NCBI GenBank assembly: GCA_945911685.1
Contig: CAMEAW010000066.1
Location: 1 to 13,712 of the forward strand
Direction of reading: 5' to 3'
DNA length: 13,712 nt
Source: Bordetella parapertussis
Lineage (GTDB): Bacteria; Pseudomonadota; Gammaproteobacteria; Burkholderiales; Burkholderiaceae_B
Both the position numbers and the translations under genes were made by a program. The notes beneath the pieces were generated by a model, which worked only from the letters and a program-made list of their open reading frames with translations, was not told where the DNA came from and ran no database searches. Below are positions 1 through 7,358 of the stretch, in pieces (within the stretch, counting starts at the first letter, position 1; the number at the start of each line of letters is the position of its first letter).

Positions 1-324
1 CGCCTGATTGATCACTGCGATGTCGGTGAGGTCTTGCGACTGAGCGATCGGTGTGACCACGCCTGCGTTATGAATAACACGCACGCTGGTGTGGTTGGCG
101 AGCAAAGGCTTGAGTTGCGCGGCGGCCTGCTCAAGCGCTTTGGTATCGCCTAGGTCAACGCTGATTTGAGTCAGGGTCGTGCCGTGCGTTTTTGCTGTCG
201 CAGCCAATGCGTCAGAGGCGACTCGCGAAAGTGTCACAAGGTGGTCGCCGCTGTGGGCCAGTTGGGTGGCCATCACGGCACCCAAGCCGCGTGTCGTGCC
301 GGTCAAAATGGTGAGTTGAGTCAT
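1..324 (-). CDS. Short-chain dehydrogenase/reductase (SDR), C-terminus beyond window
   Basis: This is the N-terminal 108 residues of a Rossmann-fold NAD(P)-dependent oxidoreductase; the gene runs off the left edge. Reading the minus strand from the ATG at 324-322 gives MTQLTILTGTTRGLGAV, whose TGTTRGLG (residues 8-15) is the classical SDR cofactor-binding TGxxxGxG motif. A basic residue after the second strand (LSR) hints at NADP preference. VDLGD near residue 57 is the adenine-contacting Asp region, and HNAG (85-88) is the NNAG-type motif. The catalytic Ser-Tyr-Lys lies outside the window, so the substrate cannot be assigned; the style resembles sepiapterin/benzil-reductase-like SDRs, but that is a weak guess. 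The start lies only 3 bases after the prfB stop and has a good Shine-Dalgarno (AAGGGG) inside the end of prfB, so it is probably co-transcribed with prfB. Confidence 0.88.
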   Translation of the reverse strand, partial: MTQLTILTGTTRGLGAVMATQLAHSGDHLVTLSRVASDALAATAKTHGTTLTQISVDLGDTKALEQAAAQLKPLLANHTSVRVIHNAGVVTPIAQSQDLTDIAVINQA

Positions 325-327
325 TTT

Positions 328-1432
328 TTAAACCCCTTGTTTTAAGCTTGCCTGAATAAACGGATCGAGATCACCGTCTAAGACTTTTTGCGTGTTTGAA
401 ATTTCAACGTTGGTGCGCAAGTCTTTAATGCGGCTTTGATCAAGCACGTACGAGCGAATTTGATGGCCCCAGCCCACATCGGTTTTGGCGTCTTCCATCT
501 TTTGCTGTGCGGCCATGCGATTACGCATCTCAAGTTCAAACAAACGCGACTTCAACATTTGCATGGCTTCGGCGCGGTTGCGATGCTGCGAGCGATCGTT
601 TTGGCACTGCACCACAATATTGGTTGGGATATGCGTGATTCGCACCGCAGAGTCGGTTTTGTTAATGTGCTGGCCGCCCGCACCGCTGGCGCGATAGGTG
701 TCTACGCGTAAATCAGCGGGGTTGATATCGATTTCGATCGAGTCATCGACCTCAGGATACACAAAGACGCTGGCAAAAGAGGTATGGCGACCGCCCGATG
801 AATCAAACGGGCTTTTGCGCACCAGGCGATGTACGCCGCTTTCAGTGCGTAAAAAGCCAAAGGCGTATTCGCCTTCAATTTTGATGGTGGCCGATTTGAT
901 GCCAGCAACTTCGCCTTCTGATTCTTCGAGTAGTTCGGCTTTAAAGCCTTTGCGCTCGGCGTAGCGTAAATATTGACGCAACAGCATCGAGGCCCAGTCT
1001 TGCGCTTCAGTGCCGCCTGCGCCCGCCTGGATATCTAAAAAGCAATTCAGCGGATCAGCCGGGTTTGAGAACATCCGGCGAAACTCCATGCCCTCAAGCG
1101 TGGCTTGAAACTCTGCGGCATCGGCTTCGATTGACTCGAGTGTTTCATCATCGCTGTCACTGGCCGCGAGTTCAAACAATTCAAGTGAATCAGTAATGGA
1201 TTGAGCCAGACTGCTCAGGGTGTCGACCACACCTTCGATGTTCTTTTTTTCGCGGCCCAGTTCTTGAGCGCGTTTGGGGTCGTTCCAGACGTTTGGATCT
1301 TCTAGTTCGGCGTTAACAACGTGCAGACGTTCAGCTTTGACATCGTAGTCAAAGATACCCCCGAAGCGCACGCTCGCGCGCCGCGTAGTCGATTAAACGC
1401 GAAGAGATTTGATTCTGACGTTCGGCTTCCAT
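328..1432 (-). CDS. prfB: Peptide chain release factor 2 (RF2), programmed +1 frameshift
   Basis: RF2 recognises UGA and UAA stop codons in the ribosomal A site and triggers peptidyl-tRNA hydrolysis. The mature protein is about 367 residues (E. coli RF2 is 365) and needs a +1 shift. Frame one runs from the ATG at 1432-1430 for 27 codons ([13 protein letters not shown]...ALRGYL) to an in-frame TGA at 1351-1349. Frame two resumes with GAC at 1350-1348 ([18 protein letters not shown]) and ends at TAA 330-328. The anticodon-like SPF tripeptide is at residues 207-209 and the catalytic GGQ loop ([14 protein letters not shown]) at 252-254. No in-frame start occurs upstream of 1432 before a stop, and the N-terminus aligns with the E. 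coli RF2 leader ending in RGYL. The ATG lacks a strong Shine-Dalgarno. The gene sits downstream of recJ, as in many beta- and gammaproteobacteria. A naive caller would start it at the GTG at 1371, which is wrong. Confidence 0.97.
333..338 (-). promoter_or_regulatory. Ribosome binding site for the SDR gene
   Basis: AAGGGG on the minus strand, 8 bases before the ATG at 324. It overlaps the last codons of prfB, supports this start for the SDR gene and suggests translational coupling. Confidence 0.6.
1348..1363 (-). promoter_or_regulatory. prfB: prfB autoregulatory +1 frameshift site
   Basis: The minus strand reads CGG GGG TAT CTT TGA C. This is the known RF2 recoding element: a Shine-Dalgarno-like G-run three bases before the slippery CUU, followed by UGA C. 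When RF2 is scarce, slow termination at UGA lets the ribosome slip +1 from CUU and continue with GAC. The common form begins AGGGGG; here it is CGGGGG, which leaves five Gs to pair with the anti-SD. Confidence 0.95.
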
Positions 1433-1640
1433 CTGCTTTGAATTCCACGATCTAGTGATTTAACTGGGTAGTTTAACGGAGAACCGAGGTGGCCCGAAGC
1501 GCTTGTCTGAGGGCTTCAAGCATGCGGTTGCAAGGTGCCTCAGTCTGAAAGACATATCAGAGCGATATTAGCCATCTCGGCTCGACAGCCCGAATCAGCG
1601 CTGTGTAAGTAGGTCAGCGGCCTAGACGCCCGATGGTGCT
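1433..1640. other. recJ-prfB intergenic region (208 bases)
   Basis: No gene is seen here on either strand. It contains a 6-base inverted repeat, CTGAGG (1507-1512) and CCTCAG (1538-1543), separated by 25 bases. Within that loop region the shorter repeat GCTTG/CAAGC (1501-1505, 1517-1521) partly overlaps it. There is no T-run to make a convincing recJ terminator, and no hexamer pair that reads as a sigma-70 promoter for prfB. A prfB promoter is still expected somewhere here, because the gap is much larger than elsewhere in this strand's cluster. Confidence 0.4.
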
Positions 1641-3350
1641 TTAAGCTGCCTCCGCGTATTCAATGACCAATTGCACTGTAATTCGACCATTCCAGACGTT
1701 TTGATCGAGCCGATAAGCCACTTTTACAAACTCGGGCAGGCTATCGACACGGTTAAACCAAATGGCGTCAAAGCGCTGGTGGCCTCGTTCAAGCGATAGT
1801 TTTAAATGCTTTTCGCCCACCAACTTTTGGCTACGCACCATAAACTCGTCCAGAAACAAGGGTGCAGCAAACCCCGCGCCCCAGACTTCTTGTTCAAGCA
1901 TCACGGCCACTTGAGCGTTGGCAAAGCCTTGTTCAAGCGAACCGTCGGTTTCAATCAAGGGCTCGAAGCTTTTGCGCCCGGTTAGTTCAATCACGGCTTG
2001 CTCAAAGGCAGGTGAAAATTGTTCAAAATCGTCACGCCCAAGCGTTAAGCCCGCTGCCATGGCATGGCCACCAAATTTGCGGATGAGGCCTGGGTGGCGC
2101 TTTGATACCAAATCAAGCACGTCGCGCAGATGGACATCGGGGATTGAGCGACCTGAACCGCGCAGCTCGTCGTCGCCGGCAGGTGCAAAGGCCAGTGTCG
2201 GGCGAAAGAATTTTTCTTTGAGTCGCGAGGCCACTAAACCCACCACACCTTGATGCCAGTCAGGGTGAAACACGCATACCGACGCCCCGATTTTGCCCGC
2301 TTGGATTTGCTCGGTCGCCGCGAGGGCCTGCTCTTTCATGACCCCTTCGATTTGCCGTCGCTCGCGATTGATGGTGTCGAGCTCGCGCGCAAGTTCGAGC
2401 GCTTGGGTATCGTCATCGGTAGTCAGGCAACGGATGCCTAAGCCCATATCGGCTAAGCGACCCGCGGCATTGATGCGCGGGCCCAAGGCAAAGCCTAAGT
2501 CAAAACCACTGGCCGCTTGTGGATTGCGCGCTGAAACGGCGAACAAAGCGCGGATACCGGGTTGCATCAAACCACGCCGCATACGGTCTAGCCCGCGGGT
2601 GACCAGCAAACGATTGTTGGGATCGAGTTTGACGACATCGGCTACAGTGCCCAGTGCGACCAGATCAGCTAACGCGTCTAAGCGCGGCCCGCCGTTTTCG
2701 GTGTACACACCACGTGCGCGAAGTTCAGCGCGTAAGGCTAGCATCAGATAAAAAATCACCCCGACACCGGCAAGATTTTTTGACGGGAAGCCACAGCCGA
2801 CTTGGTTGGGGTTGACGATGGCAAGGGCGTTGGGCAGGGTTTGGCCCGGCAAATGATGGTCGGTGACGATGACGCCGATGCCTTGCGCGTTAGCCTCGGC
2901 TACGCCCTCAACACTGGCAATGCCGTTATCAACGGTGATGATGAGGTCGGGCTTGCCGGCGTGATGCAGCAAAGCTAAGTCGATCACCGCGGGCGATAGC
3001 CCATAACCTGTTTCAAAACGATTCGGCACTAAATAATCGACATCAGCGCCCATGGCGCGTAGGGCGCGTAAGCCCACGGCGCAAGCAGTGGCGCCATCAC
3101 AGTCGTAATCCGCCACGATTAACATCTTTTTATTCGATGCGATCGCATCGGCTAACAGTTTGGCCGCATGCTCGGCGTGGGTGAGGGTCGTTGGGGCCAA
3201 CATGGCCGGCCACTCAAGCTGCACGTCTTTGGTTTGGGTAATGCCGCGCGCCGCCCAAAGCCTGGCCAGCAGCGGGTGCACCCCCGAAGCCTCAAGCCGT
3301 TGGCTGGTCGTCAAATCAACGCGTCGAATGGTTAGTTTGGGAGATTCCAC
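1641..3350 (-). CDS. recJ: Single-stranded-DNA-specific exonuclease RecJ
   Basis: RecJ degrades ssDNA 5' to 3' in recombination (RecFOR pathway), mismatch repair and base-excision repair. The product is about 569 residues, the normal family length. DHH-family motifs are clear: VADYDCDGATA (DYDCDG at about 81-86), TVDNGI (about 139-144) and TDHH (DHH at 164-166) bind the two catalytic metals. Further on, GRINAAGRLADMG marks the family core, and GSGRSIPDVHLRDVL with KFGGHAMAAGLTL form the DHHA1 domain; an OB-fold nucleic-acid-binding domain would make up the C-terminus. I chose the GTG at 3350-3348 because GGAA lies 8 bases upstream and the protein then begins at the family's usual point (PKLTIRRVDL). 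The frame is also open back to a GTG at 3395, which would add 15 residues. With the 3350 start the gene overlaps the upstream RpfE-like gene by 19 bases. Confidence 0.96.
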   Translation of the reverse strand: MESPKLTIRRVDLTTSQRLEASGVHPLLARLWAARGITQTKDVQLEWPAMLAPTTLTHAEHAAKLLADAIASNKKMLIVADYDCDGATACAVGLRALRAMGADVDYLVPNRFETGYGLSPAVIDLALLHHAGKPDLIITVDNGIASVEGVAEANAQGIGVIVTDHHLPGQTLPNALAIVNPNQVGCGFPSKNLAGVGVIFYLMLALRAELRARGVYTENGGPRLDALADLVALGTVADVVKLDPNNRLLVTRGLDRMRRGLMQPGIRALFAVSARNPQAASGFDLGFALGPRINAAGRLADMGLGIRCLTTDDDTQALELARELDTINRERRQIEGVMKEQALAATEQIQAGKIGASVCVFHPDWHQGVVGLVASRLKEKFFRPTLAFAPAGDDELRGSGRSIPDVHLRDVLDLVSKRHPGLIRKFGGHAMAAGLTLGRDDFEQFSPAFEQAVIELTGRKSFEPLIETDGSLEQGFANAQVAVMLEQEVWGAGFAAPLFLDEFMVRSQKLVGEKHLKLSLERGHQRFDAIWFNRVDSLPEFVKVAYRLDQNVWNGRITVQLVIEYAEAA

Positions 3351-4360
3351 CAAGTGTTCCAAGATTGTGGGCGGGGTGCAAGAAGTGCGTGCCACCAGCG
3401 TTTAGGTGCGGGCGTCAAGACAACGCAGCGTTGTTGGCCGGTCAAGGTCAGAGTTGTGTTGGGGTCGAGTGCGCTTAAGTGAGCAGACAGCGCTGGCAGT
3501 GCAGCGATCCACCCAGCCCAATCGCCTTGCAGATAGGGCGTGTGTAGCCCTTCGTAGGTAAGCGTTGGCGCGTGAGTGTCATGTAGCGCTGGGGTCGGGC
3601 TACGAGTGTTGGTACTGGTGATAGTCTGTTTTTGCTGCTGAGTCACCACCTGGCTCTGTGAAGTAGGCGCAGACTGCGTCGAGGGCTGAAGCGGGCTCCA
3701 CCCTTGCGCGCCACCAAACAGCCACAAACTATTGATCGGCACCTCACTGCGTTCGGCGCGGGCAATATTGACAGGGTGGTCGTGCCATACCATTTGAATC
3801 TCGTTTAGCAGACGGCGCCACTCGCGCAGGCTGTCCTCTTGCGGCCACCAGTCTGTCAGCCTCATTTCAGCCATTGCGGCGGGCGTGAGCGATCGTGTGC
3901 TTGCACTTGGGGCAAGCCAGATCCGCCATTGCCTGGCATTAATCGGTAACACCGAGATCGCACGGTCGGCCCATAGCCCCGACACCGCGTCAAACAAGGC
4001 ATCAGCCTCTTCAGGGGTGATCTCAAACGAGGCCGGGTGAGCAATGGTTGCGCCTTCGCGCCCCACTGAGATGGCACTGAGTTCGGCCAACCAGACGGTT
4101 TCAGAGGTGTTTTTAACCCCCGCGTGCAGCGCTGCAAGGCCGGCGCCGAGGTTCGCACCCGCGGGCGGGGTGTAGCCTAATTGTTGCAGCCTGACTGCCT
4201 CAAAGGGCGTGCAGCCCGTGTGCTCAGGCGCGAGCTCTTGCACCGTTGCGACCAGCGTTTTTAGGCGCTCGACCAGCAGCGGGCAGTGCTGCACAACCTG
4301 TGGGATCAGGTCTTTGGCAATATTAGAGGGGGGCAGCGCCCCAGGAATCAAAATATGCAT
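3332..4360 (-). CDS. RpfE-like conserved protein (COG4255-type), function unknown
   Basis: A 342-residue protein without an obvious signal peptide or membrane segment. The block HDHPVN (193-198) followed closely by PINSLWLFGG (208-217) matches, from memory, the conserved NSLWFWGGG motif of the family named after Xanthomonas RpfE, sometimes annotated as phosphoglycerate-mutase-like or COG4255. Its biochemical role is not established. In Xanthomonas rpfE is also close to recJ, and here it overlaps the recJ start, so the linkage supports the assignment. After the motif comes a Gln/Ser/Thr-rich linker (about 224-266), then a Trp-rich tail (WWHALL, WNTWWNLPN) that looks like the end of a folded domain. 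The ATG at 4360-4358 is the start; no Shine-Dalgarno precedes it, and a -10-like TACAAT lies 6 bases upstream, so its mRNA may be leaderless. Confidence 0.75.
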   Translation of the reverse strand: MHILIPGALPPSNIAKDLIPQVVQHCPLLVERLKTLVATVQELAPEHTGCTPFEAVRLQQLGYTPPAGANLGAGLAALHAGVKNTSETVWLAELSAISVGREGATIAHPASFEITPEEADALFDAVSGLWADRAISVLPINARQWRIWLAPSASTRSLTPAAMAEMRLTDWWPQEDSLREWRRLLNEIQMVWHDHPVNIARAERSEVPINSLWLFGGAQGWSPLQPSTQSAPTSQSQVVTQQQKQTITSTNTRSPTPALHDTHAPTLTYEGLHTPYLQGDWAGWIAALPALSAHLSALDPNTTLTLTGQQRCVVLTPAPKRWWHALLAPRPQSWNTWWNLPN

Positions 4361-4366
4361 GGCCGG

Positions 4367-4372
4367 ATTGTA
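4367..4372 (-). promoter_or_regulatory. Candidate -10 element of the rpfE-like gene
   Basis: TACAAT on the minus strand ends 6 bases before the ATG at 4360. At normal spacing, transcription would begin at or next to the A of the start codon. No good -35 hexamer is seen 16-18 bases upstream, so this is tentative. Confidence 0.3.
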
Positions 4373-4407
4373 GTGGGATGGCAGGGCTTTCGCCGCAGGT
4401 TTGATGC

Positions 4408-4413
4408 AATAAT
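4408..4413 (+). promoter_or_regulatory. Candidate -10 element of the lol operon
   Basis: AATAAT, a 5/6 match to TATAAT, ends 6 bases before the GTG of lolC at 4420, mirroring the arrangement of the divergent gene. No clear -35 and no Shine-Dalgarno are visible, which would fit a leaderless transcript. Confidence 0.3.
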
Positions 4414-4419
4414 GCCGCT

Positions 4420-5700
4420 GTGTTCAAACTACCTTATGAATTGTGGATTGGCGCCCGTTATGCGGGGCTTAGCAGCTTGCGCGGTCGCAAAGGCCGACGC
4501 GATCGCTTTGTGTCGTTTGTGGCGGCGACCTCAATGGCAGGTATCGCGTTGGGTGTGGCCGCCCTGATCGTGGTGCTGTCGGTCATGAACGGTTTTCAAA
4601 AAGACGTGCGCGATCGGATGTTGTCGGTGCTGCCGCACATCGAAATCTACGCCCCGGGTGCTGATGCTGAACGCACCTTAAGCCAATCATCAGAATTGAT
4701 TGCAGCGTCCAAAAAATCACCGGCAGTCTTGGCGGGTGCCCCCTTTGTATCGGCACAGGGGATGGTGATGCGCGGGCAAGAGTTACGCGGCGTGCAGGTA
4801 CGCGGCATTGATCCGCTTGCTGAAAAAGACGTGTCGCAGGTGGGCAGTCAAATGGTGCGCGGCCGCCTAACTGACCTGAAGGCGGGTGAGTTTGGCATTG
4901 TGCTTGGCCAAGACTTGGCCGACCTTTTAAATGTGCGCATCGGTCAAACCATCATGATGCTCGCGCCATCAGCCAACATTAGCCCTGCAGGTTTTTCACC
5001 CCGTATGCGACAGTTCACTGTAGTGGGTACGTTTCGCTCGGGCCACTATGAATACGACTCGTCGCTAGCGTTTGTGGATGTGACCGATGCCGCCAAGCTG
5101 TTTCGCGATAGTGCCATGGCAGGTGTGCGCTTACGCGTCAATGATATGTATCGCGCCCCTCAAATCGCACAAGAGTTAGTGCCATTTTTGCCGGCCACAG
5201 TGGCCGTGGCAGACTGGTCGCGCAATAACCGCACTTGGTTTGCCGCAGTACAAACTGAAAAGCGCATGATGTTTTTGATTTTGGCCTTGATAGTAGCGGT
5301 CGCGGCCTTCAATCTGTTGTCCTCACTTGTGATGGCGGTAAAAGACAAGCAATCCGATATTGCCATTTTGCGCAGCTTTGGTTCAACGCCTGGCGAGATT
5401 GCCCGAATATTTTTGGTGCAGGGCGCATTGATTGGGGTGATCGGCACGCTATTGGGGGTAGTGGGGGGATCAGCGATCGCACTCAATATTGATGTCATCG
5501 TGCCTGCCATCGAACGCATGATTGGCGCACAGTTCTTGCCACGCGAAATCTATTTCATCAGCACCTTGCCGTCTGATCCACGCGTGTCTGACATTACGAG
5601 TATCGGTATCACCTCGTTGATTATGTCGTTGTTAGCCACACTCTATCCAAGCTGGCGGGCTTCGCGTTTGCAACCCGCCGAGGTCTTGCGCCATGACTGA
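4420..5700 (+). CDS. lolC: Lipoprotein-releasing ABC transporter permease LolC/LolE family
   Basis: Inner-membrane permease that, with the ATPase LolD, extracts mature outer-membrane lipoproteins and passes them to the chaperone LolA. It is 426 residues with typical architecture: an N-terminal membrane helix (about 30-57, VSFVAATSMAGIALGVAAL), a large periplasmic domain (about 58-280), then three helices near 283-307, 330-353 and 393-411. The N-terminus ELWIGARYAG and the C-terminal ASRLQPAEVLRHD are LolC/E signatures. The start is a GTG at 4420 with no clear Shine-Dalgarno; it gives the expected VFKLPYELWIGARY beginning. It overlaps lolD by 8 bases, so the two are co-translated. Only one permease is seen next to lolD, so it may act as a homodimer (a LolF-like arrangement) unless a lolE lies elsewhere. 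Confidence 0.95.
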   Translation: MFKLPYELWIGARYAGLSSLRGRKGRRDRFVSFVAATSMAGIALGVAALIVVLSVMNGFQKDVRDRMLSVLPHIEIYAPGADAERTLSQSSELIAASKKSPAVLAGAPFVSAQGMVMRGQELRGVQVRGIDPLAEKDVSQVGSQMVRGRLTDLKAGEFGIVLGQDLADLLNVRIGQTIMMLAPSANISPAGFSPRMRQFTVVGTFRSGHYEYDSSLAFVDVTDAAKLFRDSAMAGVRLRVNDMYRAPQIAQELVPFLPATVAVADWSRNNRTWFAAVQTEKRMMFLILALIVAVAAFNLLSSLVMAVKDKQSDIAILRSFGSTPGEIARIFLVQGALIGVIGTLLGVVGGSAIALNIDVIVPAIERMIGAQFLPREIYFISTLPSDPRVSDITSIGITSLIMSLLATLYPSWRASRLQPAEVLRHD

Positions 5701-6376
5701 TTTCGCTTTGCAAGCCTCAAACTTATCCAAGCACTATGACGACGGTTTAAACCGCATCGATGTATTGGTGGATGTCAGTATCGCAATCGCACGCGGTGAA
5801 ATGGTGGCCGTAGTGGGGGCATCGGGATCGGGCAAGAGTACCTTACTGCATGCCTTGGGCTTGTTGGATTTGCCGAGCTCTGGGGCGATCACGGTTGCTG
5901 GGCAAGCGACTGGAGGCTTGTCTGAGGCCCAGCGTAGCCGCTTGCGTAATCACGCTTTGGGCTTCGTGTATCAGTTTCATCATCTGCTACCTGAGTTTTC
6001 GGCTTTAGATAACGTGGCCATGCCTTTGATCGTACGACGCGAATCACGCGAGCATGCGCGTACCGAGGCACAAAAAGTGCTTGAACTTGTAGGCTTGCAG
6101 GCGAGGGTGCAACATTTTCCGGGTCAGTTATCGGGTGGCGAACGCCAGCGTGTCGCCTTGGCGCGAGCGTTGGTGGCAAAGCCTGCGTGCGTGTTGGCCG
6201 ATGAGCCTACGGGTAATCTCGATCGTCATACCGCGCAGCAAATGTTTCGCTTACTCAAGCAAGTGAACGCCGAAGCAAAAACTGCCTTTTTGATTGTGAC
6301 CCATGATCAAGAGCTTGCTGCCTTAGCCGATCGCCGCCTCTACATGGAGGCCGGGCGTTTGGTGGATGCCTCTTGA
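5693..6376 (+). CDS. lolD: Lipoprotein-releasing ABC transporter ATPase LolD
   Basis: Cytoplasmic ATPase that powers lipoprotein release by the Lol permease. It is 227 residues, full family length, with all nucleotide-binding elements: Walker A GASGSGKST (42-50), Q-loop Gln94 in FVYQFHHLLPEF (a MacB/LolD-type sequence), ABC signature LSGGERQR (146-153), Walker B ACVLADEPTGNLD (Asp170, Glu171) and switch His204 in IVTHD. The start ATG overlaps the end of lolC by 8 bases, and the stop is 4 bases before the likely start of the TatD-like gene, which places it mid-operon. Confidence 0.97.
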   Translation: MTDFALQASNLSKHYDDGLNRIDVLVDVSIAIARGEMVAVVGASGSGKSTLLHALGLLDLPSSGAITVAGQATGGLSEAQRSRLRNHALGFVYQFHHLLPEFSALDNVAMPLIVRRESREHARTEAQKVLELVGLQARVQHFPGQLSGGERQRVALARALVAKPACVLADEPTGNLDRHTAQQMFRLLKQVNAEAKTAFLIVTHDQELAALADRRLYMEAGRLVDAS

Positions 6377-6380
6377 TACG

Positions 6381-7184
6381 ATGCTGTTTGACACGCACTG
6401 TCATTTAGACGCCGCAGAGTTCGACCACGACCGTGAGCGGGTGATTGCACGTGCGCAAGCTGCTGGCGTACAAGCCATTGTCATCCCAGCAGTTGAAGTG
6501 GCTAACTTCGATCGTGTGCGTGTGTTGGCTCATTCATTTACGCAAGGCTTTTACGCGTTGGGTATTCACCCGATGTATGTTGAGCGCGCAGCACCCGAGG
6601 CCTTAGAGCAATTGCGAGAAGCTTTGCTGCAACACCGTGCTGATCCAAAATTAATCGCGATTGGTGAAATCGGACTCGATTTTTTTATTCCTGAAATTTC
6701 GTTAGGCGCACCGCGCGCTAAACAAGAGCTGTTTTACCAAGCCCAGTTAAAACTCGCGCTTGAATTTGATTTGCCCGTGTTGTTGCACGTGCGACGCTCA
6801 CAAGACACCTTACTGAAATACCTACGGCGCCATCGCGTGCGTGGTGGTGTTGCACACGCCTTTAATGGCAGCTTGCAACAGGCGCAGCAGTTTGTTGAAT
6901 TGGGCTTTGCGCTTGGTATTGGCGGGGCGATGACGTTTGAACGTGCGTTGCAGATTAGGCGATTAGCGACAGATCTTGACTTAAGTGCCTTGGTGCTTGA
7001 GACCGACGCGCCTGATATTTCACCGGCGTGGTTGGCAAAGGGGGCTCGCAACGAGCCTCATGAGGTGCTGCAGATTGCCCAGACGCTTGCGGGGTTGCGC
7101 GGATGCTCGGCGGAAGAGGTCGTGAAGGTCACTGCGCGGACTGCACAAAGGGTCTTGCCCGGCTTGGCAATTGCTGCGCTGTAA
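6381..7184 (+). CDS. TatD-family metal-dependent hydrolase, YjjV-like
   Basis: TIM-barrel metal-dependent hydrolase related to TatD deoxyribonucleases. It is 267 residues from the ATG at 6381, which gives the family-typical beginning MLFDTHCHLD. Metal ligands are all present: His6 and His8 (THCH), Glu96 (IGEIGLDFF), His136 (LLHVRRS), His159 (GVAHAFNGS) and Asp209 (ETDAPDI). The segments VIPAVEVANFDRV, GIHPM and GSLQQAQQFVELG resemble E. coli YjjV more than TatD or YcfH, so YjjV-like is the better label; its physiological substrate is not firmly known. An in-frame ATG at 6366 inside the end of lolD would add five residues and is an alternative start. It is the last gene of the lolC-lolD operon, with a candidate terminator following. 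Confidence 0.93.
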   Translation: MLFDTHCHLDAAEFDHDRERVIARAQAAGVQAIVIPAVEVANFDRVRVLAHSFTQGFYALGIHPMYVERAAPEALEQLREALLQHRADPKLIAIGEIGLDFFIPEISLGAPRAKQELFYQAQLKLALEFDLPVLLHVRRSQDTLLKYLRRHRVRGGVAHAFNGSLQQAQQFVELGFALGIGGAMTFERALQIRRLATDLDLSALVLETDAPDISPAWLAKGARNEPHEVLQIAQTLAGLRGCSAEEVVKVTARTAQRVLPGLAIAAL

Positions 7185-7206
7185 CGTTCGAGTAGCTTGT
7201 GATCTT

Positions 7207-7243
7207 ACTCAGCTAAAGCCTTGATAAATTGAGTTGTTTTTTT
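7207..7243 (+). terminator. Possible intrinsic terminator of the lol-tatD operon
   Basis: ACTCA (7207-7211) can pair with TGAGT (7230-7234), followed by TGTTTTTTT ending at 7243. The stem is short and AT-leaning, with a long loop, so it is a weak candidate. The same TGAGTT can instead pair with AACTCA at 7244-7249, placing the T-run in the loop. Confidence 0.3.
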
Positions 7244-7257
7244 AACTCATTTGTTGC

Positions 7258-7280
7258 TTGTGCTATGCCAAATAGCGCAA
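7258..7280. repeat. Hairpin/inverted repeat, 9-base stem
   Basis: TTGTGCTAT and ATAGCGCAA pair over nine positions, with one G-T pair, around a 5-base loop (GCCAA). No T-run follows on either strand, so it is better read as an operator-like dyad or RNA hairpin than as a terminator. Confidence 0.5.
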
Positions 7281-7328
7281 ATATCATCATATAAATGCAC
7301 GATATAGTGTTGCATTGAGTTTTGACGC

Positions 7329-7344
7329 GTTCATCGTGATGAAC
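7329..7344. promoter_or_regulatory. Perfect palindrome, possible regulator site
   Basis: GTTCATCGTGATGAAC is a perfect 7-base inverted repeat with a 2-base centre. It lies about 40 bases upstream of the TATTAT hexamer at 7384-7389, a position suited to activator binding. The regulator is unknown. Confidence 0.4.
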
Positions 7345-7348
7345 CTTG

Positions 7349-7358
7349 TGATTCATCA
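7349..7358. promoter_or_regulatory. Second, partial dyad beside the palindrome
   Basis: TGATTCATCA has inverted arms TGAT/ATCA around TC. It shares TGAT and TTCATC elements with the palindrome four bases upstream, which suggests a tandem binding site. Confidence 0.3.

Noticed and set aside
436..964. Three plus-strand frames (70-91 codons) opposite prfB
   Set aside because: They are antisense to RF2, whose conserved motifs are unmistakable; none has a credible start or domain.
1501..1543. CTGAGG/CCTCAG inverted repeat as a recJ terminator or attenuator of prfB
   Set aside because: The loop is long (25 bases), the stem only 6 bases, and no T-run follows on the minus strand. Kept only as a note in the intergenic entry.
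5160..5519. 119-codon minus-strand frame opposite lolC
   Set aside because: It lies wholly inside the well-supported lolC permease and has no recognisable features.
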